A stretch of 35,666 bases of DNA, taken from Bradyrhizobium macuxiense (GTDB taxonomy: Bacteria > Pseudomonadota > Alphaproteobacteria > Rhizobiales > Xanthobacteraceae). Under the pieces are notes generated by a model. It was not told where the DNA came from and made no database searches. It saw only the letters and a list, made by a program, of their open reading frames with translations. This document shows, piece after piece, positions 16,710-24,626 of this stretch; the stretch's first letter is position 1; each line of letters opens with the position of its first letter. The position numbers were made by a program, and so were the translations under genes. Where the stretch lies: assembly GCF_001542415.1 (NCBI RefSeq), contig NZ_LNCU01000127.1:9920-45585 (forward strand), written 5' to 3'.

Positions 16710-17978
16710 CTATTTGGACCGTAACTTTTCGAGCAGGGGTGACAGGAACGATCCCCTCGGCTTCTTGGTTTCGCCGCGGCCTGTCAGCCGCTGCGCCATT
16801 TGCAGGAATATCTCGACCGCGCGGTGATTGGCGGAGATTTCCGCGATCATCTGGCCGTTGTTGGCAGCCGAACCGAAAATCTGCGGGTCGAACGGAATGG
16901 TGGCGATCGGCTGGCTCTCGATCGCCTTGGCGAATTCGCTCGCCGCGATCTCCGGCCGCTTCGGCACGCCGACTTGGTTCAGGCAGTACAACGGCGCGCG
17001 GTCGTTCGGCCGGGCTGCCTTGAGAAGGTCGAACATGTTCTTGGCGTTGCGCAGATTGGCAAGGTCCGGCGCGGCCACGATCAGGATATCGTCGGCCGCG
17101 ATCAGCGCTCGCTTGGTCCATCCCGACCATTGGTGGGGCACGTCGAGCACGATGCAGGGCATCGTGGTGCGCAGCGTGTCGAAGATCGCGTCGAACGCTT
17201 CGGCCCCGAAATCGTAGACCTTGTCGAGCGTCGCCGGCGCCGCCAGCAGGCTCAGATGGTCGGTGCATTTCGAGAGCAGGCGGTCGACGAAGGCGGTATC
17301 GACACGGTCGGGCGAGAACACGGCGTCCGCGATGCCTTGTGCCGGGTCCTGATTGTAGTTGAGGCCTGCGGTGCCGAAAGCGAGATCGAGATCTGCGACG
17401 ACGGAATCCAGCGCGAGGTCGCGGGCAATCGCCCAGGCGACGTTATGGGCGATCGTCGAGGCACCGACGCCGCCCTTAGCCCCGACGATCGCCACGATGC
17501 GGCCGACGGCCTTGGCTTCCGGTGCCGAGAACAGGTTGCAGACCGCGCGCACCACGTCGATCGCATGTGCCGGCGCGATCACATAGTCGCTGACGCCGCG
17601 ACGCACCAGTTCGCGATACAGCGTGACGTCGTTGACGCGGCCGATCACGATCACGCGGGTGCCGGCGTCGCAGACTGTGGCGAGTTGATCGAGGCCGGCC
17701 AGCACGTCATTGCGGCCTTCGGTTTCGAGAATGATGACGTTCGGCGTCGGCGCCGAGCGATAGGCCTCGATCGCGGCGGCCATCCCGCCCATCTGGATCT
17801 TGAGATGGGCTTTGGCCAGCCGGCGATCTTCGGCCGCCGACTGTACGGCGGCAGCGGTCTCGACCGTCTCGCAGAATGCCTGGACCGAAACCCGCGGTGC
17901 CGGCGCAATATGATCCTCCGCGGGCGGCGTCGTGACGTCCGGCTGCTCTTCGGAGTTTTGTCTTGCGTAAGTGATCAT
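16710..17978 (-). CDS. cpaE: Tad pilus assembly/localisation protein CpaE (TadZ, ParA/MinD-like)
   Basis: CpaE/TadZ positions the Tad machine at a cell site. It is 422 residues long. Residues about 78-150 look like a degenerate receiver domain (NVIILETEG, then VIVIGRVNDV and YVIAPAHAIDVV). The MinD/ParA domain follows, with the altered P-loop KGGVGAST at 168-175. The second P-loop lysine is an alanine, as is usual for TadZ proteins. The DLDLAFGTAGLN and VLDVPHQWSGWTK blocks support the family. Its ATG overlaps the cpaD stop (ATGA), so the two are probably translationally coupled. Confidence 0.93.
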   Translation of the reverse strand: MITYARQNSEEQPDVTTPPAEDHIAPAPRVSVQAFCETVETAAAVQSAAEDRRLAKAHLKIQMGGMAAAIEAYRSAPTPNVIILETEGRNDVLAGLDQLATVCDAGTRVIVIGRVNDVTLYRELVRRGVSDYVIAPAHAIDVVRAVCNLFSAPEAKAVGRIVAIVGAKGGVGASTIAHNVAWAIARDLALDSVVADLDLAFGTAGLNYNQDPAQGIADAVFSPDRVDTAFVDRLLSKCTDHLSLLAAPATLDKVYDFGAEAFDAIFDTLRTTMPCIVLDVPHQWSGWTKRALIAADDILIVAAPDLANLRNAKNMFDLLKAARPNDRAPLYCLNQVGVPKRPEIAASEFAKAIESQPIATIPFDPQIFGSAANNGQMIAEISANHRAVEIFLQMAQRLTGRGETKKPRGSFLSPLLEKLRSK

Positions 17979-18727
17979 TTGCCGGTGTCGCTGAGTTTGG
18001 CCTTATCGGACTCGGGATAGCTTGTCGCGGTAGTGGTCCCCTTGCGATACTTGTCGAAGGCGATGTTACGACGCGGTGCGTAGGGCGGGGTCTCTGCACG
18101 CGGCTGCACGAGGTCCGTCGGCTCCGCTATCATGGCGGCCATGTTACGTTGATAGGCGCAGCCGTAATTGTAGTAGTCCTTGTTCTCGATATAGGACTTG
18201 TTGTGGATCGACTGGCTGAGGTCTTCCGGCCACAGGCCGCACGGTCCGGCGACCGCCGTCATTCTCGGATAGTTGACTCGGATCGCCGGCATCTGGCGCG
18301 GATCCTCGGGGTGGTATTTGCGGACGATGACCCCACGCGGCGGCACGCCGGCGGCAGCGAACGTCGCCTGGATCTCGTGCAGCGACTCCTGGGCGGCGCG
18401 TGCGTTCGCGGTGTCGACGGGAAGGTCGATGGTGACGGCACCGGTGCCGTCCCGCATCCAGTCCCGCGCCATCCCCATGACATCGGCGCGCTGTTCGGCG
18501 GTCAGCCCGCCACGGCTGCGGCCGACGAAGACCACGATCGAGCGATTTGCCTCGGTGACAGCGATCGGATGGCGCTGGCGATAGTCGGCCGGCGCGTTGA
18601 CCATCGCGAGACTGTCGTCGTTGGTGTGCTGGCAGGCGCCGAGCGTCACGGCAAGACCGACGAACGCCCCCGTGAGACAAAGGGCGCGCTTCCAATCGGC
18701 TGATGTCAAGGATGTCGTTTGTGTCAT
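17975..18727 (-). CDS. cpaD: Pilus assembly lipoprotein CpaD
   Basis: This is a 250-residue lipoprotein of the CpaD family, associated with the secretin CpaC at the outer membrane. The ATG at 18727 gives a signal sequence with lipobox LGAC and lipidated Cys32. A longer frame upstream would run into cpaC and has no signal. Family blocks include RHPIAVTEANRSIVVFVG, GLTAEQRADVMGMARDWM and a C-terminal NYGCAYQRNMAAMI. The gene starts 10 nt after the cpaC stop and overlaps cpaE by 4 nt. Confidence 0.92.
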   Translation of the reverse strand: MTQTTSLTSADWKRALCLTGAFVGLAVTLGACQHTNDDSLAMVNAPADYRQRHPIAVTEANRSIVVFVGRSRGGLTAEQRADVMGMARDWMRDGTGAVTIDLPVDTANARAAQESLHEIQATFAAAGVPPRGVIVRKYHPEDPRQMPAIRVNYPRMTAVAGPCGLWPEDLSQSIHNKSYIENKDYYNYGCAYQRNMAAMIAEPTDLVQPRAETPPYAPRRNIAFDKYRKGTTTATSYPESDKAKLSDTGK

Positions 18728-18737
18728 CGTCCCCGCC

Positions 18738-20219
18738 TCAGTCGGTAATGAAGCCGTAGGTGCCGCGGTAATTCCGCGCCGGCTCGGTACGACCCGGAAC
18801 GCCGTAGATGCGATTGATGCTGCCGAGCAAGTCGGCTTGCGGATCGGACGCGTTGGCGAAGCCGTCATCCGGACGCGACAGATCCTTCTGGGCCACCGCG
18901 CGGACGACATACGGCGTCACCAGCACCATCAGTTCGGTCTGGTTGTTGACGAAGTCGCGGCTGCGGAACAGCGTGCCGAGCACGGGCAGCGACGCCAGTC
19001 CTGGAAGGCCGTTGATCGCCTGCTTGGTCTGCTGCTGGATCAGGCCGGCCATCGCCATCGAGCCGCCCGAGGGAATCTCCAGGGTGGTCTCGGCGCGGCG
19101 GGTCTTAATCGAGGGAATCGTCGTTCCGTTCTGACCGCCGGTCAGTGCGTTCTCGCTCGAGACTTCCGACACTTCGGTCATCACGCGCAGGCTGATCCGT
19201 CCCTCCGACATCACGACCGGGGTGAAGTTGAGCGAGATGCCGAACTTCTTGAAGCTGACGGTCTGGACGCAGTTTCCGATCGCGCCGGTGGTCGATGTCT
19301 GGCAGGTCACGCCGGTGGGGATTGGAAACTCGCCGCCCGAGATGAAGGTCGCCGATTCGCCGGAGATCGCCGTCAGGTTCGGCTCGGCGAGCGTCCGCAC
19401 CACGCCCGCGCTTTCCATGGCGCGCAGCGTCGCCTTGACCGACGGGGTCGACCCGAACGACGTGGTGATGGCGTTGCCCGACACCAGGGGTGCGTTGTTT
19501 GCCGTGAACGGGTTGGCATTGTTGAAGTTCACGACCGCGGTACCGTAGTTGAGGGTGCCGGACAGGTCGATGCCGAGTTGCTTGATGATCGAGCGTTGGA
19601 CCTCGGCGACGGTGACTTTCAGCATCACCTGGTCGCGGCCGCGAACCGCGATGGAGTTCACGACCTTGTCGGCGCCGCCGGCCAGCCGCATTGCGATGTC
19701 ATTGGCTTGCTGCGCCTCGATCGGGCTCGATGCGGTGCCAGACAACATAATGCTGTCACCGATGCCCTCGACCTGGATATCGGCATTGGGCATCACCTGG
19801 CGCAGCGCGGCGCGTATGCCGTTGAGGTCGCGCTTGACGGCGATGTCGTAGGCGGCGATCTGCTGGCCCGCGGCATCGAAGAACACGATGTTGGTCTGGC
19901 CGACCGTCGCGCCGATGATGTAGGCGCGCTGCGCCGAGCGGACCACGGCATTGGCGATCTTGGGATCGGCGACCAGCACGTCCTTGATGTCCCGCGGCAG
20001 GTCGATCACCACGGACTTGCCGACGCCGAGCGACAGGAAGCGCGCGTTCATCTGGCCGTCGGCTCCTGCCGGCGCCGCGAGGCGATAATCGCTGGCCATC
20101 ACCGGCGTCAGCGCCGGGTTGAGCGTGAACGCGGCGACCGCCGAAAACGACAGGGCGCGGACCAGCGAGGTCCGCCTCGTACGCTGATTTGCCCCGCATT
20201 GCATCCCGTGTGTCCTCAT
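18738..20219 (-). CDS. cpaC: Tad pilus outer-membrane secretin CpaC (RcpA)
   Basis: This secretin forms the outer-membrane pore for the Flp pilus. From the ATG at 20219 the protein has 493 residues with a signal peptide to about residue 43. Next comes the pilus N-terminal domain at about 65-130 (KSVVIDLPRDIKDVLVADPK), a BON-like domain at about 130-200 and the secretin domain at about 230-455 (VKATLRAMESAGVVRTLAEP, GGEFPIP, LPVLGTLFRSRDF, ELMVLVTPYVV). The open frame runs upstream to 20828 but there only shadows cpaB. The start lies 2 nt after the cpaB stop. Confidence 0.94.
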   Translation of the reverse strand: MRTHGMQCGANQRTRRTSLVRALSFSAVAAFTLNPALTPVMASDYRLAAPAGADGQMNARFLSLGVGKSVVIDLPRDIKDVLVADPKIANAVVRSAQRAYIIGATVGQTNIVFFDAAGQQIAAYDIAVKRDLNGIRAALRQVMPNADIQVEGIGDSIMLSGTASSPIEAQQANDIAMRLAGGADKVVNSIAVRGRDQVMLKVTVAEVQRSIIKQLGIDLSGTLNYGTAVVNFNNANPFTANNAPLVSGNAITTSFGSTPSVKATLRAMESAGVVRTLAEPNLTAISGESATFISGGEFPIPTGVTCQTSTTGAIGNCVQTVSFKKFGISLNFTPVVMSEGRISLRVMTEVSEVSSENALTGGQNGTTIPSIKTRRAETTLEIPSGGSMAMAGLIQQQTKQAINGLPGLASLPVLGTLFRSRDFVNNQTELMVLVTPYVVRAVAQKDLSRPDDGFANASDPQADLLGSINRIYGVPGRTEPARNYRGTYGFITD

Positions 20220-20221
20220 CG

Positions 20222-21019
20222 TCACTTCTGCATCGTTGCCTGGCTGGCAACGCCGTAACGGATGACGTTCACCGTCTCGCCGCGCCTGTTGCGGTTGTCC
20301 TCGGTATTGACGTCGGTTGCGTTGACGTCTGCGATGCTGCGCAGCGCGAGCGACAGTGTGCCGCTCTGGCGCGCCCGCGCCAGCGTCTCGGTCTGTTCGG
20401 GCTTCAGCTCCAGCGTCACGGTCTTGCCGACCAGCGCGTTGGCGCCGTCCTTTTCCTTCGGAGCCTGATCGATCGCGAGCACACGGACATTGGTCAGGAT
20501 GACCTCGGAGTTGACGATGTCGGGGCCGTTGCGGTCGGGATTCTTGTCCCGCTTGGACAGCAGGACGTCGACCCGGTCGTTCGGCAGAATGAAGCCGCCG
20601 GCTGCAGTCTCGGGCGAGATTTCGGTCGATACGGCGCGCATGCCGGTCGGCAGGATCGCAGCCATGAAGCCGCTTCCGTCGGCCTTGACGAGCTTCTGCT
20701 GGCGGATCGGTTCGCCCTGGATGAAGGGGGCGCGGGCGATCGAGCCGGTGACGTCCTTGATGGCGTCGGCGTTGGTGTCCCGGCGCATGAAAGTGTTGCT
20801 GGCGGTCGCCGCCGGCCAGGTCTGCCATTGCAGGTCGTCAGGCTTTACGGTCTGACCGAGACCGATGTCGGATCGTGCGACCAGGATGTCGACTGTCGGC
20901 AACTGCGCAACGGGCGGGGTGGCCGGCGCCGGCTTGTTGTCGCTCCCGCTCGCCAGATAAAGGGCCGCGAGGCCGGCGCAGCCTGCGATAGCCAGGACCA
21001 GAATGCGGGCCGTATTCAT
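20222..21019 (-). CDS. cpaB: Flp pilus assembly protein CpaB (RcpC)
   Basis: This is a 265-residue periplasmic protein with an N-terminal membrane anchor (about 4-24) and an SAF-type domain (about 42-110: ILVARSDIGLGQTVKPDDLQ). The RcpC/CpaB domain follows, with TGMRAVSTEISPETAAGGFI and PNDRVDVLLSKRD. The family acts beside the secretin and is thought to contact peptidoglycan. It is the first gene of the cpaBCDEF-tadBC operon. A TTAA-type motif sits 67 nt upstream of the start. Confidence 0.93.
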   Translation of the reverse strand: MNTARILVLAIAGCAGLAALYLASGSDNKPAPATPPVAQLPTVDILVARSDIGLGQTVKPDDLQWQTWPAATASNTFMRRDTNADAIKDVTGSIARAPFIQGEPIRQQKLVKADGSGFMAAILPTGMRAVSTEISPETAAGGFILPNDRVDVLLSKRDKNPDRNGPDIVNSEVILTNVRVLAIDQAPKEKDGANALVGKTVTLELKPEQTETLARARQSGTLSLALRSIADVNATDVNTEDNRNRRGETVNVIRYGVASQATMQK

Positions 21020-21086
21020 TACGCTTCACTTTCCACATGACGCCGCGACGCTGCCGCCGCCGTGATGGGAGTTGACCAGCTATTCG

Positions 21087-21101
21087 TCAAAGCATGGTTA
21101 A
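21087..21101 (-). promoter_or_regulatory. CtrA-like motif upstream of cpaB
   Basis: On the minus strand TTAACCATGCTTTGA matches TTAA-N7-TTAA with one mismatch and contains the extended half-site TTAACCAT. It ends 67 nt before the cpaB ATG, almost the same distance as the motif before tadD. Confidence 0.5.
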
Positions 21102-21156
21102 TGAGGCGTATCTAAATCGCCTTAACGGGTGGTTACCCGTCGCCTTGCGCCCAGGT

Positions 21157-21684
21157 TCAACCCATGGCGGCGAAGTGGGTGAGGTCGATCGCCTTGATCC
21201 AGACCGTCTCCGGATAGACCAGCAATGCACCCAGCGCGAGCGCGATGCCGTAAGGGATGCCGGTCTGCTTGTCGTGCAGGCGGGCGAGCCAGGCCTGGGA
21301 GGCGAGCGGGTAGGGCAGCGGCCACAGCCTGAACTGCAACAGCAGCACGGTCAGCGCGCCGCCGAACAGGGAGGCAAGGACCAGGTATTCGAGCAGGTGC
21401 TCGAACCCAAACCACAGGCCGATCGCCGCCGCGACCTTGGCGTCGCCGCCGCCGACCCATCCCATCGCAAACATGCCGAACGCCACGACGAGCACCAGCG
21501 CGCCGGCGCCGATATGATTGAGGATATCGTAGGGCCCCATCCCGATCAGCGGCGCCAGCACCGCGAAGCCGGCGAGCAGCGCCAGCGAGACCCGGTTCGG
21601 AATCGTCATGGTCAGGAGATCGCTCGCCGCCGCGAAGGCCATCAGGGCCGGAAACAGCATCAAGCGCGCGATGTCGAGGATCAT
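21157..21684 (-). CDS. cpaA: A24-family prepilin peptidase CpaA (TadV)
   Basis: This inner-membrane aspartic peptidase cleaves the Flp pilin and TadE-type pseudopilins after glycine. It is 175 residues long and almost entirely hydrophobic, with about six membrane segments. The two catalytic aspartates are D22 in ASDLLTMTIPN and D81 in GWVGGGDAKV (GxGD motif). The ATG at 21684 starts the first membrane helix; an upstream frame to 21738 adds an implausible polar tail. It lies between the pilin gene and cpaB with about 137 bp to the latter, so cpaB probably has its own promoter. Confidence 0.92.
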   Translation of the reverse strand: MILDIARLMLFPALMAFAAASDLLTMTIPNRVSLALLAGFAVLAPLIGMGPYDILNHIGAGALVLVVAFGMFAMGWVGGGDAKVAAAIGLWFGFEHLLEYLVLASLFGGALTVLLLQFRLWPLPYPLASQAWLARLHDKQTGIPYGIALALGALLVYPETVWIKAIDLTHFAAMG

Positions 21685-21804
21685 GGTTGAAACGCCATCA
21701 AGCTGGAGCTGGGGTCGAGGTCTGACGCTAGCGGCCAATGGTGAACAATCGGGAAAGGGGCGTCCGTCCCCTTTAAGGCAACGGACGATCGACCCCGGAC
21801 AAAT

Positions 21805-21836
21805 AGCAAAGGCCCCGGGAGCGCCGGGACCTTTGC
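21805..21836 (-). terminator. Terminator-like hairpin after the flp pilin gene
   Basis: AGCAAAGG-C-CCCGG and CCGGG-A-CCTTTGCT form a 14-position stem with one mismatch around GAGCG. Read on the minus strand it lies 22 nt past the pilin stop and is followed by ATTTG. It may separate abundant pilin mRNA from cpaA by partial termination. Confidence 0.65.
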
Positions 21837-21857
21837 TGCGAACCCGCCGGAAACTGC

Positions 21858-22022
21858 TTACTTGAGCGAGGTCGAGATCGAGGTGAAGGTCGTGGACAGC
21901 GCCTTGCCGACGCCGTTGACCGCGGCGATGATAGCAATTGCGATACCGGTCGCGATGAGACCATACTCAATGGCGGTCGCGCCGGACTCATCCTTCACGA
22001 AGCGCGAAACAAGGTTCTTCAT
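21858..22022 (-). CDS. Flp/Fap-type major pilin
   Basis: This is a 54-residue pilin precursor, the building block of the Tad pilus. The leader of 14 residues ends in glycine (KDESG), and cleavage there leaves ATAIEYGLIATGIAIAIIAA. That mature start has the conserved Glu at +5 and Tyr at +6 of Flp pilins, followed by one long hydrophobic helix and a short Ser/Thr-rich tail. The ATG at 22022 has AGGAG upstream. It is the only Flp pilin in the window. A 279-bp regulatory region separates it from a divergent gene. Confidence 0.95.
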   Translation of the reverse strand: MKNLVSRFVKDESGATAIEYGLIATGIAIAIIAAVNGVGKALSTTFTSISTSLK

Positions 22023-22092
22023 AAATTGCTCCTGTGTACACGTGGCTGGTCGAACTACATTTGGTCTGGCCGGCGTTCTCAGCACCGTGACC

Positions 22093-22192
22093 ATTGCGGC
22101 ACCGTAAGTTTCGACAATTGCGGCGCAGTTAATTTGATCGCGCAAAATCGGGCCGAACCCGCAGTTGTTGCGCACAGTAAATTTGGAATTAA
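22093..22192 (-). promoter_or_regulatory. Repeated motif cluster upstream of the flp pilin gene
   Basis: Three related words occur: ATTGCGGCACCGTAAGTTT (22093-22111), ATTGCGGCGCAGTTAATTT (22117-22135) and GTTGCGCACAGTAAATTT (22167-22184). The first two agree at 15 of 19 positions. The last one runs into a TTAA-N7-TTTA element (22178-22192, minus strand). The cluster lies 70-170 bp upstream of the pilin ATG, where an activator could bind. The region (22023-22301) contains no gene. Confidence 0.45.
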
Positions 22193-22301
22193 GCCGATCG
22201 CGAAAATTGCACGTTGTTGCTGGATGTCTGGTTTGGTCGGGATTCACAGCTCCTTAAGCGCGAGTCGTTAGCTATAGGACTTGCCATTGGAAGATGCTGT
22301 C

Positions 22302-23129
22302 ATGCCCACGCTGCCTCTCGAAGTGATCTCGATGCTCGGCCAGACAATGATCAAGGTCGTGCCGATCACGCTCATGCTGGCGGTGGTCTTCACCGTGATG
22401 ACGCACTTCTGGGCATGCAATCCCGGCAAGCCATGGTGGCAGAAGCGCGAGCTCGTCACCGACATCTGCTACTGGTTCTTCGTGCCGGTGTTCGCGCGCG
22501 TGTTTCGTATCGGCCTGCTGGTGGTCGGCGCCGCGGCCGTCTTCAACGTGCATGGCGCCGACGAACTGATCGCGTTCTACGACAATGGACACGGTCCGCT
22601 GTCGAGACTTCCGCTTGCGCTGCAGGCCATCATCTTCCTGGTCGCCTCCGACTTCATGCTCTACTGGCTGCACCGGATGTTTCATGGCGGCGGGTTCTGG
22701 AAGTATCATGCGATCCATCATTCATCCGAGGATCTCGAGTGGATTTCGGCGGCGCGCTTCCATCCCGTCAATCTCCTGATCGGCACGATCTCGGTTGACG
22801 TCATCCTGCTGATGGCGGGCATCTCGCCGAACATCATGCTGTGGGTCGGTCCGTTCACCACATTCCACTCGGCCTTCGTCCACGCCAATGTGAACTGGGC
22901 GCTCGGTCCCTTCAGATACGTGATCGCGACGCCGGTCTTCCATCGCTGGCATCACACCAGCGTCGATGAGGGCGGTGACACCAACTTCGCCGGTACCTTC
23001 CCGATCTGGGATATCCTGTTCGGAACGTTCCGGATGCCTGACAACGTGCTGCCTGCGGACTATGGCGCCGACGACAAGGCAATTCCGACCGAGATCACCG
23101 GACAACTGGCCTATCCGTTCCGTCAATGA
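22302..23129 (+). CDS. Sterol desaturase / fatty acid hydroxylase family membrane protein
   Basis: This is a di-iron membrane oxygenase of the FA_hydroxylase family, 275 residues from the ATG at 22302 (GGAAG at 22289-22293). The histidine boxes that bind iron are HRMFH (124-128), HAIHH (136-140) and HRWHH (214-218), with H189 and H194 between. About four hydrophobic segments lie around them, at about 15-35, 55-80, 105-122 and 160-185. The substrate is unknown; a lipid, sterol-like or hopanoid-type molecule is possible. It heads a three-gene run with two polytopic membrane proteins, inserted between parts of the Tad locus and divergent from the pilin gene. Confidence 0.88.
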   Translation: MPTLPLEVISMLGQTMIKVVPITLMLAVVFTVMTHFWACNPGKPWWQKRELVTDICYWFFVPVFARVFRIGLLVVGAAAVFNVHGADELIAFYDNGHGPLSRLPLALQAIIFLVASDFMLYWLHRMFHGGGFWKYHAIHHSSEDLEWISAARFHPVNLLIGTISVDVILLMAGISPNIMLWVGPFTTFHSAFVHANVNWALGPFRYVIATPVFHRWHHTSVDEGGDTNFAGTFPIWDILFGTFRMPDNVLPADYGADDKAIPTEITGQLAYPFRQ

Positions 23130-23150
23130 GTTGATCCGGCGTTTGCCGCC

Positions 23151-24596
23151 ATGAGCTCAGAGATCGCAACCATTCCACGGGAGAGAGCCTCCGCTCTCGG
23201 CGAGGTGCCTGCCTGGTTGTGGGTGGGGTGCGGCGTCTATGCGCTGCTGCTGCTGACCGGCAGCAAGCTGCTCGCCGATTCCGACACCTACTGGCAGATC
23301 GCCGTGGGCCGCTGGATCCTCGACCATGGCGCGGTGCCGTCGGTCGATATCTACTCGTTCACCAGGGCCGGCGAACCATGGATGTCGTCGTCCTGGCTCT
23401 CGCAGGTCCTGTACGCGAAAGCCTACGATCTGGCCGGCTGGACCGGGCCGGCGGCGCTGGCCGCGATCTGCATCGCCGCTGCGTTCGCGCAGCTCACCGC
23501 CATTCTCAGCCGCCGGATGCCGGCAACCTATGCGAGCGTCGTCGCGCTCGCCGCGCTGGCGGTGTCGACCCAGCATCTGCTGGCCCGTCCGCACGTGCTG
23601 GTGCTGCCGGTCATGATCGCCTGGACCAACAGCCTGATGGTCGCCAGCGAACGCCGCGAGGCGCCCTCGTTCTGGCTGCCGCTGCTGATTGCGCTGTGGG
23701 CCAATCTGCACGGCGGCTTCCTGTTCGGTCTGGTGCTGGTCGGTGCATTCGCGCTCGATGCTGTCTGGAATGCCGAGCCGGCACGGCGGCCGATGCTGGC
23801 GCTGCGCTGGATCGCTTTCGGGATCGGCGCGCTCGCGGCCTGCTGCGTGACGCCCTATGGCTGGGGCGCGATCCAGGCTTCGCTGAAGATTCTCGGTCTC
23901 GGTGAGCTGCTGCATCTCATCGGGGAATGGATGCCGGCGGATTTCGGTCGCGTCGGCCCATTCGAGCTGTCTGTTCTCGCCCTGATCGGTGCCGCGCTCT
24001 ATGCCGGCGTGCGGCTGCCGCCGCCGCGGATCGCCTTGGTGCTCGGCCTGCTCTACATGGCGCTGGCCCATGTCAGGAACGTCGAGATCTTCGCGCTGCT
24101 CCTGCCGCTGGCCGTGCTCACGCCGGTGGCGTCCCGGTTCGGCTTGCGGGCGGCGGGCGCTGTCCGGCTGAAGGCTGCGCCGGCCATGGCGCTGCTGGTG
24201 CTGCTCTGCGGCGCGACCTGGGCGGTTGCCAGGAGCGAGAGCATCGCGCCGCCGCCTCTCCAGTCGCCGGCGGCCGCAGTCGACGTGCTGAAGGCGCACA
24301 ATGTCAAGCGGGTGCTCAACGACCTTCCGTTCGGCGGCTACCTGATCTGGCGGCAGGTGCCGGTGTTCATCGATGGGCGCGCCGAGCTGTATGGCGAGAC
24401 GTTCGACATCGATTACTATCGCGCGCTGCAGCTCAAGGATGTCGGCCGCTTCATGGATCTGCTCCGCACCTATGACATCGATGCAGTGATGCTCGAGCCT
24501 GCGACGCCTGCCGCGAAACTGCTGGACCGGACCGGCGGCTGGCAGCGTGTCTATGCCGATGACTACGCGGTGGTGCATGTACGCACCGCCAATTGA
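23151..24596 (+). CDS. Polytopic membrane protein, GT-C-like, function unknown
   Basis: This 481-residue protein has roughly ten membrane segments in residues 20-365 and a C-terminal soluble part of about 110 residues. The first large loop has SDTYWQIAVGRWIL, then YSFTRAGEPWMSSSWLSQVL. This layout is seen in uncharacterised bacterial membrane proteins that resemble GT-C glycosyltransferases, with an acidic residue in the first outer loop. The soluble tail has the block PFGGYLIWRQVPVFIDGRAE, common in the same group. The start is 21 nt after the desaturase stop. A role in glycan transfer is inferred from topology only. Confidence 0.75.
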   Translation: MSSEIATIPRERASALGEVPAWLWVGCGVYALLLLTGSKLLADSDTYWQIAVGRWILDHGAVPSVDIYSFTRAGEPWMSSSWLSQVLYAKAYDLAGWTGPAALAAICIAAAFAQLTAILSRRMPATYASVVALAALAVSTQHLLARPHVLVLPVMIAWTNSLMVASERREAPSFWLPLLIALWANLHGGFLFGLVLVGAFALDAVWNAEPARRPMLALRWIAFGIGALAACCVTPYGWGAIQASLKILGLGELLHLIGEWMPADFGRVGPFELSVLALIGAALYAGVRLPPPRIALVLGLLYMALAHVRNVEIFALLLPLAVLTPVASRFGLRAAGAVRLKAAPAMALLVLLCGATWAVARSESIAPPPLQSPAAAVDVLKAHNVKRVLNDLPFGGYLIWRQVPVFIDGRAELYGETFDIDYYRALQLKDVGRFMDLLRTYDIDAVMLEPATPAAKLLDRTGGWQRVYADDYAVVHVRTAN

Positions 24597-24626
24597 CCGG
24601 CGCTTCTCCGTTCGACAGGATCGGGC

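Noticed and set aside
17453..17476. Loss of the P-loop lysine in CpaE (KGGVGAST) as a sign of a broken gene
   Set aside because: TadZ/CpaE proteins normally have an altered P-loop, and the rest of the gene is intact.
20220..20828. Upstream extension of the CpaC frame through cpaB
   Set aside because: The extension is Arg/His/Asp-rich shadow sequence of cpaB. The ATG at 20219 gives a proper signal peptide.
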